Shown in pieces: positions 8,677 through 18,254 of a stretch of 64,000 nt of DNA. The stretch covers positions 62,001 through 126,000 of the forward strand of contig NZ_CP036265.1 of assembly GCF_007743815.1 (NCBI RefSeq), read 5' to 3'. The notes beneath the pieces were generated by a model that was not told the DNA's origin, made no database searches, and was given only the letters and a program-made list of their open reading frames with translations. This DNA comes from Alienimonas californiensis. Lineage in GTDB: Bacteria; Planctomycetota; Planctomycetia; Planctomycetales; Planctomycetaceae. Position numbers and translations under genes: made by a program. The stretch's first letter is position 1. Each line of letters begins with the position of its first letter.

Positions 8677-9747
8677 GTGCCGCACCGCCTGCATCGCCGC
8701 GATCTACTGAAAACCTCCGCCGCCTGGGCGCTCGCCCCGGCCGTGTTGGGATGGGACTTGGCCCGGGCGGCCGATCCGTACGCCGACGCGAAGTTCGTCG
8801 ACGGCGAACCGCCGGCGATCGCGGACGGCTCGTTCACGATCGCCGTGCTGCCGGACACGCAGATCTACTGCCAGAGCCATCCGGAACAGTTCCTCGCCCA
8901 GACGGAGTGGATCGTCCAGAACCGCCTCGCCCGTAACGTCGCCTGCGTGCTGCACCTGGGCGACATCACCAACCACAATACGCCGGAGCAGTGGGAGGTC
9001 GCCGTGCAGGCGATGGACACACTGGACGGCGAGGTCCCCTACTTCCTCGTCCCCGGCAACCACGATTACAGCGAGGGCGGCCGGGCGACGGACCGCACTA
9101 CGCGTCTGAACGACTATTTCCCGGTCGCCAAGTTCCGCGGCCTGCCCACGTTCGGCGGGACGTACGACCGGGAGCCGGACCGCATGGAGAACAGTTTTCA
9201 CACCTTCGAAGCCGGGGGGCGGAAGCTTCTCGTGCTCGGCCTGGAGTTCGGCCCCCGCAAGGACGTGATTCGCTGGGCGAACGAGGTGGTCGCCGCCCAC
9301 GCGGAGTTGCCGGCGATCCTCGTCACCCACGCCTATATGTACTTCGACGAGACCCGCTACGACTGGGGAAAGTACGGCCCGGAGCAGCGCTGGAATCCCC
9401 ACGGCTACGGCGTGGCGCAGACGACCGACGACGACGTGACGGACGGGCAGGAGTTGTGGGACGCCCTCGTCTCCAAGCACGGCAACTTCGTGATGACGCT
9501 CAACGGCCACGTCTTGAACGACGGTCTCGCCCGGCTGACTTCACAGGACGACGCCGGCCGCGACGTGCACCAGACGCTGGTCAATTTCCAGTTGAAGCCC
9601 AACGGCGGCGACGGCTGGCTCCGCCTGATCGAATGCCGCCCCGACGGCACGACGGCCGTGATCCACGACTACTCCCCAACGCGGAACCAGTGGAACGCCT
9701 CGGCCCAGAACCGATTCGATCTGAATCTGGCCCCGGTCGCCGGGTGA
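8677..9747 (+). CDS. Tat-exported calcineurin-like metallophosphoesterase
   Basis: The 356-residue enzyme starts with a Tat signal ([15 protein letters not shown]). The metallophosphoesterase motifs appear in order: PDTQ (a variant of D-x-H with Gln in the third place), LGDITN, PGNHDY, THAY and NGHVLND. These ligate a dinuclear metal centre. The GTG at 8677 is chosen because it gives the twin-arginine leader; an open frame runs further up into the lipoprotein gene. Its position 110 bp after that gene may be fortuitous. The natural substrate cannot be deduced. Confidence 0.85.
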   Translation: MPHRLHRRDLLKTSAAWALAPAVLGWDLARAADPYADAKFVDGEPPAIADGSFTIAVLPDTQIYCQSHPEQFLAQTEWIVQNRLARNVACVLHLGDITNHNTPEQWEVAVQAMDTLDGEVPYFLVPGNHDYSEGGRATDRTTRLNDYFPVAKFRGLPTFGGTYDREPDRMENSFHTFEAGGRKLLVLGLEFGPRKDVIRWANEVVAAHAELPAILVTHAYMYFDETRYDWGKYGPEQRWNPHGYGVAQTTDDDVTDGQELWDALVSKHGNFVMTLNGHVLNDGLARLTSQDDAGRDVHQTLVNFQLKPNGGDGWLRLIECRPDGTTAVIHDYSPTRNQWNASAQNRFDLNLAPVAG

Positions 9748-9753
9748 GCGCTC

Positions 9754-9770
9754 CCGCCGCGGGGCGGCGG
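9754..9770. terminator. GC hairpin after metallophosphoesterase gene
   Basis: CCGCCGC pairs perfectly with GCGGCGG around a GGG loop, 7 bp after the stop codon. There is no U tract, so it is only a possible terminator or RNA-stabilising hairpin. Confidence 0.35.
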
Positions 9771-9880
9771 ATCGGGTGAAGCCTTCCCGGCAGCGGGCCG
9801 ATAACGATTCTGACGGTGTGTCCGGTCGCAGGGCCGGCGTACACTCCGGCCGTCGTTCGCCCCCTCCGCTCCCCGGTTCG

Positions 9881-10828
9881 ATGTCCGCCGACTTCCGCCT
9901 CAAGGAGGACCTGCCGGAGCTGACCGACCGGATCGTGGCCAGCTACCACGATCTCGGCGTCGGCCACCACCTCGGGCACTGCCCGCTGCCGAACACCGCG
10001 GAGGTCTGCGCGATCGCCCGGGACCTCAAGGGCGTGCTGTTCCCGGGCTACCGCACCCGGCAGAACCTGCACATGGGCAACATCGGGTTCCACGTCGGCG
10101 CCCTGGTCGACAGCCTGCACGACCGCCTGACCGAACAGATCGCCCGGGCCCTGCGGCACGACTTCGTCCGCCGGGCCAAACAGGCCGATCCCGACAGCGA
10201 GCCCTGCACCAAGGAAGTCGACTTCGAAGCCGACGGCCAGCGGGTCACGATCGCCTTCCTCAACCAGATCCCGGCCCTCCGCGAACTGCTCGTGGAGGAC
10301 GTGAAGGCCGCCTACGAGGGCGACCCCGCCGCGGCCAGCTACGACGAAGTCATCTTCTGCTACCCCGGCCTGGCGGCGGTCACCGCCCACCGGATCGCCC
10401 ACGCCCTGCACAGCCTCGGCGTACCGCTGATCCCCCGCATGATCGCGGAGTGGAGCCACGCGGAGACCGGCATCGACATCCACCCCGGCGCCCGCATCGG
10501 CCCCGGGTTCTTCATCGACCACGGCACCGGCGTGGTGATCGGGGCCACCTGCCGGATCGCCGAGAACGTCAAGATTTATCAGGGCGTCACGCTGGGGGCG
10601 AAAAGCTTCCCCCGCGACGGCGAGGGCCGGCTGGTCCGCAACGCCAAGCGCCACCCCACGGTGGAGCGGGACGTGGTGGTCTACTCAAACGCCACCGTGC
10701 TGGGCGGGGACGTGACGCTCGGCTGCGGCGCCGTAATCGGCGCCGGGGCGACGATCACCGAATCCGTCGCCCCCGGCACGAAGGTTACCGCGGAGAAGCC
10801 CAGCCTCCGCTACCGGACGGCCGGGTGA
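9881..10828 (+). CDS. cysE: Serine O-acetyltransferase
   Basis: The 315-residue enzyme transfers acetyl from acetyl-CoA to serine, giving O-acetylserine for cysteine synthesis in the cytoplasm. The N-terminal 180 residues are helical ([20 protein letters not shown]), as in the SAT domain. The C-terminal half is a left-handed parallel beta-helix built of hexapeptide repeats: [29 protein letters not shown], and [17 protein letters not shown]. His residues in IDIHPGA and IDHGTG occupy the positions of the catalytic pair. The length fits the longer EpsC/SatA type. ATG 9881 begins directly at the conserved part. No cysK is nearby. Confidence 0.9.
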   Translation: MSADFRLKEDLPELTDRIVASYHDLGVGHHLGHCPLPNTAEVCAIARDLKGVLFPGYRTRQNLHMGNIGFHVGALVDSLHDRLTEQIARALRHDFVRRAKQADPDSEPCTKEVDFEADGQRVTIAFLNQIPALRELLVEDVKAAYEGDPAAASYDEVIFCYPGLAAVTAHRIAHALHSLGVPLIPRMIAEWSHAETGIDIHPGARIGPGFFIDHGTGVVIGATCRIAENVKIYQGVTLGAKSFPRDGEGRLVRNAKRHPTVERDVVVYSNATVLGGDVTLGCGAVIGAGATITESVAPGTKVTAEKPSLRYRTAG

Positions 10829-10864
10829 GCGGTCGCCCGTCCCGTCACATCGCACGCCTCGAAA

Positions 10865-10892
10865 CCGAGCCCCGACCGTCAGGGAGGGGCCG
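10865..10892. repeat. 28-bp inverted-repeat arm (left)
   Basis: This 28-bp sequence is the exact reverse complement of 11001-11028. The pair flanks the start region of the flippase-type gene at 10941. Translated in frame, the right arm gives PLPDGRGS, a peptide I recall recurring in unrelated bacterial proteins wherever this palindromic element lands. Confidence 0.85.
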
Positions 10893-10940
10893 CTCTCACG
10901 GGTGCGACGCTCACGCAGACGGCGCTCACGAGTGTGTACG

Positions 10941-12083
10941 GTGAACCCCGCTCCTGCCCCGGCCGCACGCGAGACGCCCCCGGCGTCTGCCGTCGTAGAA
11001 CGGCCCCTCCCTGACGGTCGGGGCTCGGTCGGTCCCGAATCGTCGGCCCGTCCGCCCCGCTGGCGCTTCGGGGCGGTGGTTCTGGGCCTGATCGTCTCCG
11101 CGGTCTGCCTGTGGATTGCAGTGAAGGACGTGGAGTGGGCGAAGATCCCCCCCGCCTTCGCCGCCGCGGACTACCGCACGCTGCCGTTGATCGGCCTGCT
11201 GCTGGTCGCTTTTTTCTGGACGAAAGCGGTCCGATGGGCGGCGCTGTTGCGGCCGCTCCCCCGCGACTCGAGCGAACCGTTTCGGGCGAACGCCGTGCTG
11301 CCGGCGACGCTGATCGGCTTCGCCGGCAACAACGTCCTGCCGGCCCACGCCGGAGAGTTCTTTCGCGTCGCCGTGGTGGTGAAACGCTGGAAGACGCCCG
11401 CCGCGGGGGTGCTCTCGACCGTGGTGCTCGAACGGGTGCTGGACGTCGGCGCGATTCTGGCCCTGTTCGCCGCGTCGCTACCCTTCGTGCCGGGGGCGGA
11501 CGAGCAGTACGGTGGGTTCGTCTGGATCGCCGCGGGCTGCCTGGCGGTCGCGGCGGTCGGCTGCGGGGTGTTCCTCTGGAAGACCGACGCCTGCGTGCGG
11601 CTGGTCGAGAGGCTCCTCGCCGCGGTCCCGGGCCTGCCGGAGGTCGTGAGCGCCGGGGTGCCGCGGCTGCTCCATCAGGCCTCGACCGGGCTGCACGCCC
11701 TCCGTAGCGGCCGGGCGGTGGCGGGGATCGCGGCGCTCTCCCTGCTGCACTGGGCGTTGATGGGCGGAATGATCTGGCTCTGTCTGGCGGCGTTCGGTCA
11801 GCGGTTGCCGTTGGCCGCGGGGATGGTGGTGAACGGCGTGATCGCCTTCGGCGTGCTGGTCCCGGCCGCCCCGGGGTTCTTCGGCGTGGTGCAGGTCTGC
11901 TTTCGGGCCGGCACCGCCCCCTTCGGCGTGAGCGCCGCGGCGGCGTTCAGCGCGAGCGTCTACTACCAGATCACCCAATGGGTCCCGATCACCCTCGCCG
12001 GCACCGTGTGCGCCCTGCGGGCAGGCCTGTGGGGCGGGGGCGCCTCAGGCCAGCTCAGGCAGCAGACTGGGCCGCAACGGTAG
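10941..12083 (+). CDS. Flippase-like integral membrane protein (lysylphosphatidylglycerol synthase TM family)
   Basis: The protein is about 380 residues with 7-8 hydrophobic helices. It has the family's landmarks: FFWTKAVRWAALLRPL, then FAGNNVLPAHAGEFFRV, VVLERVLDVGAIL and VPAAPGFFGVVQ. These match the UPF0104/lysylphosphatidylglycerol synthase transmembrane (AglD-like) family, thought to move lipid-linked or amino-acyl lipids across the membrane. I chose GTG 10941 (VNPAPAP); GTGs at 10902 and 10932 are possible. About 20 residues in, the sequence contains RPLPDGRGSVG, encoded by the right arm of an inverted repeat, so the cytoplasmic N-terminus has been remodelled by that element. Confidence 0.78.
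   Translation: MNPAPAPAARETPPASAVVERPLPDGRGSVGPESSARPPRWRFGAVVLGLIVSAVCLWIAVKDVEWAKIPPAFAAADYRTLPLIGLLLVAFFWTKAVRWAALLRPLPRDSSEPFRANAVLPATLIGFAGNNVLPAHAGEFFRVAVVVKRWKTPAAGVLSTVVLERVLDVGAILALFAASLPFVPGADEQYGGFVWIAAGCLAVAAVGCGVFLWKTDACVRLVERLLAAVPGLPEVVSAGVPRLLHQASTGLHALRSGRAVAGIAALSLLHWALMGGMIWLCLAAFGQRLPLAAGMVVNGVIAFGVLVPAAPGFFGVVQVCFRAGTAPFGVSAAAAFSASVYYQITQWVPITLAGTVCALRAGLWGGGASGQLRQQTGPQR
11001..11028. repeat. 28-bp inverted-repeat arm (right), inside coding sequence
   Basis: Exact reverse complement of 10865-10892. It lies within the N-terminal coding part of the flippase-type gene and contributes RPLPDGRGS to the protein without shifting the frame. Confidence 0.85.
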
Positions 12084-12678
12084 GTTTCGCTTCCTCCGCG
12101 ACTACTTCCTCCGCCGAACGAAAGGCCGCGAGGGCCGCTTCGGGCAAGTCTCGGAACGTGACGCGTTCCCCTCCTTCTTCGGTTACGAATCGAAGTCGCT
12201 CCGCAGTTGGGATCGAATCGAAGGTAAACGCCGCATAATGTCGGTTTTCCGGAGCCGACGGGCACGCCGCCCAGACCTCATGGGGTCCCGAGGTCGAGTG
12301 ATACACGTGGCCGAGGTCGCGATCCTCTTCGCTCGAATGCGCGACGTGCGGCTCCCCGGGAGCGACCAGGGACACTTGGGCGAGTTGTGTGTAGACCTCG
12401 TCGTCCAACGTTTGGAGGAGTGGCCAGACCAGATCCCCCCGTTCGGCGCGGGATAGCCCTTCGAATTTCGGCGATTGGACGGTGACGTGGAGCGACGACC
12501 AATGTTTGCGCGTCACCCTGACCCGCGATCGATCCTGTGCGGGACGATCGAACGACTTGAGCACTCGTTCGACCGCGGCAACATCGTCGTCCAGAATAAA
12601 TGGCTTGGCTACCTTCTGCCCAGCCGCCGTTCGGGCGGCGATCTCCGCCAAGCTCATCTTTTCAAGTGGAATCTTCAT
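12055..12678 (-). CDS. BolA-like-core protein paired with HEPN protein
   Basis: This 207-residue protein is not a recognised family member. Residues 33-110 nevertheless match the BolA fold pattern: a leading helix (VERVLKSF), a strand with S-L-H-V-T-V, the stretch QSPKFEGLSRAER, then LVWPLLQTL and a strand before PGE. BolA has SxHFKVxxVSxxFxGxxxxxRH at this point; here the Arg is kept but the following His is Gly. A C-terminal region (VYHSTSG, HYAAFTFDSIPTAERLRF) has no match I know. The ATG overlaps the HEPN stop by 4 bp, so the two are translationally coupled. It could be the antitoxin or regulator of the HEPN protein. Confidence 0.7.
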   Translation of the reverse strand: MKIPLEKMSLAEIAARTAAGQKVAKPFILDDDVAAVERVLKSFDRPAQDRSRVRVTRKHWSSLHVTVQSPKFEGLSRAERGDLVWPLLQTLDDEVYTQLAQVSLVAPGEPHVAHSSEEDRDLGHVYHSTSGPHEVWAACPSAPENRHYAAFTFDSIPTAERLRFVTEEGGERVTFRDLPEAALAAFRSAEEVVAEEAKPTVAAQSAA

Positions 12679-13091
12679 CGCGATCGGTTCCTGCAGAAGG
12701 CGAGTACGGACTGAGCGGACGCGACGAACCGGGCTGACTCACGCGGCGTTCCCGGCCTAGGATCATATCGAAGGGCGACCGCCCAGTCGGAGAGTTCGGC
12801 GAACGTGCGGATGATCTCGGTTGAGAATCCCGCACCGCCCGCCTGCCGATAGCGAGCCCGCAAGGCCGGTAGATCGTGCGCAGCGGCGCCGCGGAACGTC
12901 TCCAAGATCGCCCTCTCGCCGGAGGCGGGAACCGCAGCCAGCAACATCGCCTTCAATCCGCATTCCGCGGCGTAACCGGCCAGATACATTGCGCCGGCGT
13001 CACGCCCCCCTTCGGCCAAAACGCGGGCGTCTTCCAACCGCTGATCCGCGGCACGCAGAAACATCCGCACGTTCGCCGAGCCGGACGCCAT
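12675..13091 (-). CDS. HEPN-domain protein
   Basis: The 138-residue protein matches the HEPN domain through its first two helices: FLRAADQRLEDARVLAEG, then AMYLAGYAAECGLKAML with the conserved AxxCGLKA core. An RGAAAH segment (R67 to H72) gives an R-x4-H spacing followed by DLPALR, though the classical ribonuclease motif normally lies in the last helix, so nuclease activity is uncertain. It begins 4 bp after the citrate synthase stop and ends in a 4-bp overlap with the BolA-like partner. HEPN proteins usually act as RNase toxins paired with a nucleotidyltransferase-type antitoxin; no such partner is present here. Confidence 0.82.
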   Translation of the reverse strand: MASGSANVRMFLRAADQRLEDARVLAEGGRDAGAMYLAGYAAECGLKAMLLAAVPASGERAILETFRGAAAHDLPALRARYRQAGGAGFSTEIIRTFAELSDWAVALRYDPRPGTPRESARFVASAQSVLAFCRNRSR

Positions 13092-13095
13092 CTGC

Positions 13096-14259
13096 TCACC
13101 CCCGCTTCGCCATCGGCGTGACCGTGCGTTCCTCGGAGCCGGTGTAGTTGGCGCTGGGGCGGATGATCTTGTTGTCGGCGAGCTGCTCCAGGATGTGGGC
13201 GCTCCACCCGGCCACGCGGCTGGCGGCGAAGATGCAGGTGAACAGCTCCTTGGGGATGCCGAGGTAGTTCATCGTGCTGGCGCTGTAGAAATCGACGTTG
13301 CAGTTCTTGCCGATCAGAGCCGTCACCTTCTCCTCCAACTGCTCGCTGATGTCGATGTAGGTCGTGTCGCCCTGCTCCTCGCCCAGACGGCGGGAGAGCT
13401 GCTTGAGGTGCTTCGCCCGAGGGTCCTCGACCTGATAGACGGCGTGGCCGAAGCCCATGAACTTGCCTTTGCGGGCCTTGACGGCCGCGATGTAGTCGTC
13501 GATGCCGGCGGGCGTGCCGATCGCCTCCAGGGCTTCGAGCACCTCGGTGTTCGCCCCGCCGTGCAGCTTGCCCTTCAGGGCGGCGACGCCGGCGGTGGTG
13601 GCGCCGTACACGTCCGGCAGCGTGGCGATGACCACCCGGCAGGCGAACGTGCTCGCGTTGAAGCCGTGCTCAGCGTGCAGGGTGAGGATCAGGTCCATCG
13701 CCCGGGTTTCGTCCCCGGTGGGGTCCGTCCCCTTAATCATGCGGACGAAGTTCTCCGCGAACGGGCGGTCCGGGCGGGGCTGGACGGCCTCTTTGCCCTG
13801 CCGGGCCCGGTGGATGGCGGCGGTCATCGTCGCCAGCTTGGCGACCAGGCGGATGCACTTGCGGTAGGCGCCTTCCGGGGAGAGGTCGTCCGCGGTGGGG
13901 TCGGCCAGGCCGGCCAGGGAGACGGCCGTCCGCAGCACCGCCATCGGGGGGGCGTCGGTCGGGGCGCTCGCGATGAACTCCGCCACCGCCGGCGACAGGG
14001 CGGCGTCCTGAGAGAGCGGGTCGTCGAAGGTGTCCAACTCTTGGGCGTTCGGCAGTTCGCCCTTGAGGAGGAGGTAGGCCACCTCTTCAAAGGTGCAGTT
14101 CACGGCCAGATCGTCGATATGGTAGCCGCGGTACAGCAGCTTGCCGACGGTCCCGTCGACCAGGCAGATCGAGCTGTCCGCCGCTTTGATGCCCTTCAAG
14201 CCCTTGCTGACGGAGGCGTCGGCTTTCGGGCCGGCGGCGCTGGTGGCGGAATCGGACAT
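13096..14259 (-). CDS. gltA: Citrate synthase
   Basis: The 387-residue enzyme condenses acetyl-CoA and oxaloacetate at the entry of the TCA cycle. Family landmarks are present: GLKGIKAADSSIC and LLYRGYHIDDLA near the N-terminus, LHAEHGFNASTF and KLHGGANTEVL with the catalytic-region histidines, GFGHAVYQVEDPRAK, and DFYSASTMNYLGIP with the catalytic Asp. Most relatives have GFGHRVY; Ala replaces that Arg while the Arg of DPRA remains. The length is that of short dimeric forms, so 2-methylcitrate synthase activity cannot be excluded. ATG 14259 starts a typical short leader. The HEPN gene follows after 4 bp, so this is probably the first gene of a three-gene operon. Confidence 0.92.
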   Translation of the reverse strand: MSDSATSAAGPKADASVSKGLKGIKAADSSICLVDGTVGKLLYRGYHIDDLAVNCTFEEVAYLLLKGELPNAQELDTFDDPLSQDAALSPAVAEFIASAPTDAPPMAVLRTAVSLAGLADPTADDLSPEGAYRKCIRLVAKLATMTAAIHRARQGKEAVQPRPDRPFAENFVRMIKGTDPTGDETRAMDLILTLHAEHGFNASTFACRVVIATLPDVYGATTAGVAALKGKLHGGANTEVLEALEAIGTPAGIDDYIAAVKARKGKFMGFGHAVYQVEDPRAKHLKQLSRRLGEEQGDTTYIDISEQLEEKVTALIGKNCNVDFYSASTMNYLGIPKELFTCIFAASRVAGWSAHILEQLADNKIIRPSANYTGSEERTVTPMAKRG

Positions 14260-15027
14260 CGGGGGGCGGGCGGGGTGAGAATCACGGCTCGAAGGAATGC
14301 CCGCCGACGCTCCAGGAGGAGACCCCCGGCGGGACGAGCAGTGTAACCGCCTCGCACACCCCCACCACCGGCCACGGGTCGCCGTCCGGCTCGCGGCGAG
14401 GGGACTTGCCGCGCGACGGCGCCACCGGCGCATTCGTAAACATTTGCAGCGACCCAGGCCCGATTTTAGTGAACACGCATTCACATGTTCGCCGGCGTCG
14501 GCGAGAATGGGACTCTCCGCTCCCCGCCGAGAAGGGTTGGGGGAGAATCCTGATCTTTTTTCCGATTCGGGGGCTTTTCCCGTGCTGACCGTCGCGCGCC
14601 TCGGTAGCATCCCTCCATCGCCCGTCCGCCGGGCGGTCCGACCTGCGGAGAATAGGACTTCCCCCCGTAGCTCGGAAACGGCAGTTTTTCGCTGCCGAGC
14701 ATTTCCGTCACCCCGGTTTTCCACAGGAGGTGGAATGACGACCGTGACCCCCGATTGGCATCGGAACGACCCTCGACCGGGTCGTTGTCGCTCTCTCCGG
14801 CCGCATCGCGGCCGCTGCGACCACCTCTTCTTCGGCCGCCGTGCGGCGGCCTCCTCCCCCACGGCTTCGCCGCCCGGCTGATCTGCCGGCCCGCGTCGAT
14901 ACGCCGTCGAGTTCTCCCCGCTTCCCGTCCCTTCGCCCTCCCGCGAACGGGCTTTCGCCCCCGGCCTGCGCCGCCCCCGCCGGCGTTCGGCCGCTCATCG
15001 TACATCATTCACCCGGGACCCCGTCCG
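14260..15027. other. 768-bp divergent control region between gltA and rpoD
   Basis: No conserved gene is seen here. An AT-richer patch lies around 14430-14490 and includes GAACA-N10-TGTTC (14471-14490). A CGGCAG/CTGCCG hairpin with a T-rich loop lies at 14679-14697. An AGGAGG (14725-14730) stands 4 nt before an ATG at 14735, opening a 48-codon frame to 14881. The region must hold the promoters for both flanking genes, but I could not assign -35/-10 boxes with confidence. Confidence 0.6.
14735..14881 (+). CDS. Possible 48-aa leader ORF upstream of rpoD
   Basis: The frame starts [20 protein letters not shown], is rich in Arg and Pro, and has no similarity that I recognise. Its only support is an AGGAGG 4 nt before the ATG, in a genome where such sites are not the rule, and its place 146 bp before rpoD. 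It may be a leader peptide or simply chance in GC-rich DNA. Confidence 0.25.
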   Translation: MTTVTPDWHRNDPRPGRCRSLRPHRGRCDHLFFGRRAAASSPTASPPG

Positions 15028-17070
<2,043 letters not shown>

Positions 17071-17187
17071 GAGACTTTCCCCAAAAGGTCTGGGGACGAC
17101 GCGACTGGTGCATGATACGGTGAAATTGATCGCGGGGTTTTCATTCCTCGCGGTGGGAAGAGCGGGTCGCCACCCTCGGCGTGCCCG

Positions 17188-17727
17188 CTATCTCATGCGC
17201 CCCGCTCTATAATTGTGATGACCCACCCGAACAAGCACATCCGCGAGGCGATCGAGTACGCCGTCAGTCGCGGGTGGACGTTGAAAGAGAGCGGCAAGAG
17301 CTCCCACAACTGGGGTACACTGCTCTGCGGCTTTGGCGCCCGCGGCGGGTGTCGGGTTCCGGTTCACTCCACGCCCCGCGTGCCGGAGAACCACGCCGAC
17401 AGCATCCGCCGCGTCGTCCAAATCGCGTCGGACGGCGTCTTCCCAGTGGCCCCGCCCCCATCGGATCATCATCGCGGCACCGACTGCCAGAAGCGCGGAG
17501 ACCGCCACATTGGCCCCCGCCCCGTACGCGAAGAAAATTTGCCGACCGCCGGACGTCCGGTACCAGCAATCCAGCGGCCAGCCGCGGACCGTGTGATTCG
17601 GCCCTTTGAAAAGGTTTGAACCGGTTCGCGGTTCAAGGTTCGCCGCAACGCATCCCGCGACGACCGCCACGAACGCGACCGCCGGCCACTTCCAATCCGC
17701 CGGGCGGCGGAAATCGTAGAGCCTCAC
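17188..17727 (-). CDS. Small two-helix membrane protein, 3' part antisense to a HicA-like gene
   Basis: From the GTG at 17727 the frame encodes 179 residues. The first 110 look genuine: RLYDFRRPADWKW, a hydrophobic helix (PAVAFVAVVAGCVAANL), an exported loop with NHTVRGWPLDCWYR, and a second helix (NVAVSALLAVGAAMMI) followed by RWGRGHWEDAVRRD. A short exported loop with a GWP motif is typical of planctomycete hypothetical proteins. The GTG overlaps the upstream stop by 4 bp, which supports it. The last 70 residues are antisense to the HicA-like coding sequence and look unconserved, so the original stop may have been lost. Confidence 0.6.
   Translation of the reverse strand: MRLYDFRRPADWKWPAVAFVAVVAGCVAANLEPRTGSNLFKGPNHTVRGWPLDCWYRTSGGRQIFFAYGAGANVAVSALLAVGAAMMIRWGRGHWEDAVRRDLDDAADAVGVVLRHAGRGVNRNPTPAAGAKAAEQCTPVVGALAALFQRPPATDGVLDRLADVLVRVGHHNYRAGRMR
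17208..17213 (+). promoter_or_regulatory. TATAAT -10 element abutting the HicA-like start
   Basis: A perfect TATAAT lies at 17208-17213 in otherwise GC-rich DNA. The expected transcription start, about 7 nt on, falls at 17219-17221, on the ATG at 17218. No convincing -35 is seen. If functional, it would produce a leaderless mRNA. Confidence 0.4.
17218..17619 (+). CDS. HicA-like (YcfA-type) toxin-family protein with antisense-encoded tail
   Basis: Residues 1-70 match a HicA-like family known from many genomes: HPNKHIREAIEYAVSRGW, KSSHNWGTLLC, then HSTPRVPENHADSIRRVVQ. The SSHNWG His corresponds to the conserved His of these small double-stranded-RNA-binding-like proteins. The frame then continues for about 63 Pro- and Arg-rich residues that are antisense to the membrane protein gene at 17188-17727, and these look unconserved. 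No HicB-like antitoxin is adjacent. ATG 17218 is used; GTG 17215 is equally possible. Confidence 0.6.
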   Translation: MTHPNKHIREAIEYAVSRGWTLKESGKSSHNWGTLLCGFGARGGCRVPVHSTPRVPENHADSIRRVVQIASDGVFPVAPPPSDHHRGTDCQKRGDRHIGPRPVREENLPTAGRPVPAIQRPAADRVIRPFEKV

Positions 17728-18095
17728 CCCGCCGCGGCGAAGGGCAGCGTGGCGGGGGCGCCGTCGGCGACGGGGGTCGGGCGGCGGACCGGGGCCGCTT
17801 GCGGAACGGTCGCCAGCAGGGACTTCAGGCCGGTCAGTTGGTCGGCGGGCAGTTCGACGCTGCTCTGCGGGAACCAGCCGACGGCCGGGCTGAACGACTC
17901 GTCGCTCAGGCGGATCGACACCGCCCCGCACAGTCCCGTGCGCCGCACCACCGCGGTGCGGCGGTCCTCCGTCGCCCCGGGCAGCACGCCCAACAGCACC
18001 TCGCCCGGCACGCGGGCGGAGCGGGTCGGCGCCGGGGGCACGAACGGCAGCAGCACGGGTTCGTGCGACGAGTCGTGCGTGGCGGAGGCGCTCAT
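17724..18095 (-). CDS. Conserved hypothetical protein
   Basis: The 123-residue product (MSASATHDSSHEPVLLPFVP) has no transmembrane segment or signal. The middle reads GEVLLGVLPGATEDRRTAVV and LCGAVSIRLSDESFSPAVGW, an all-beta-looking pattern that I believe recurs in planctomycete hypothetical proteins, though I know no function. It ends in a Pro/Ala-rich tail. The stop overlaps the GTG of the membrane protein gene at 17727 by 4 bp, so the two form an operon. ATG 18095 was chosen because upstream residues are low-complexity Arg/Pro. Confidence 0.62.
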   Translation of the reverse strand: MSASATHDSSHEPVLLPFVPPAPTRSARVPGEVLLGVLPGATEDRRTAVVRRTGLCGAVSIRLSDESFSPAVGWFPQSSVELPADQLTGLKSLLATVPQAAPVRRPTPVADGAPATLPFAAAG

Positions 18096-18254
18096 GCGGA
18101 CGCGAACGGGCGGGGCGGGACCGGGCGGGCGGATGGGGGTGAGACTGATTCTCAACCCGTGCCGGAAGTGTCGGGCTCATTCGGGCCTCGGTCAAGCGGC
18201 TGCGGGACGGACCGGCGGCGGGATTCCGTTCCTCACGCCCCTTACACTGTCCGC

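Noticed and set aside
10902-10940. GTG codons at 10902 and 10932 as the start of the flippase-type gene
   Set aside because: They would add an Arg-rich stretch (RRSRRRRSR) lying between repeat arms; GTG 10941 gives a simpler N-terminus. The choice is not certain.
14471-14490. GAACA-N10-TGTTC as a LexA-type SOS box
   Set aside because: The spacing is not that of the known GAAC-N4-GTTC boxes, and no SOS gene is adjacent. I keep it only as a dyad in the rpoD control region.
17071-17187. tRNA or small RNA gene in the gap after rpoD
   Set aside because: I could find no acceptor/T-arm pattern or convincing stem-loop set.
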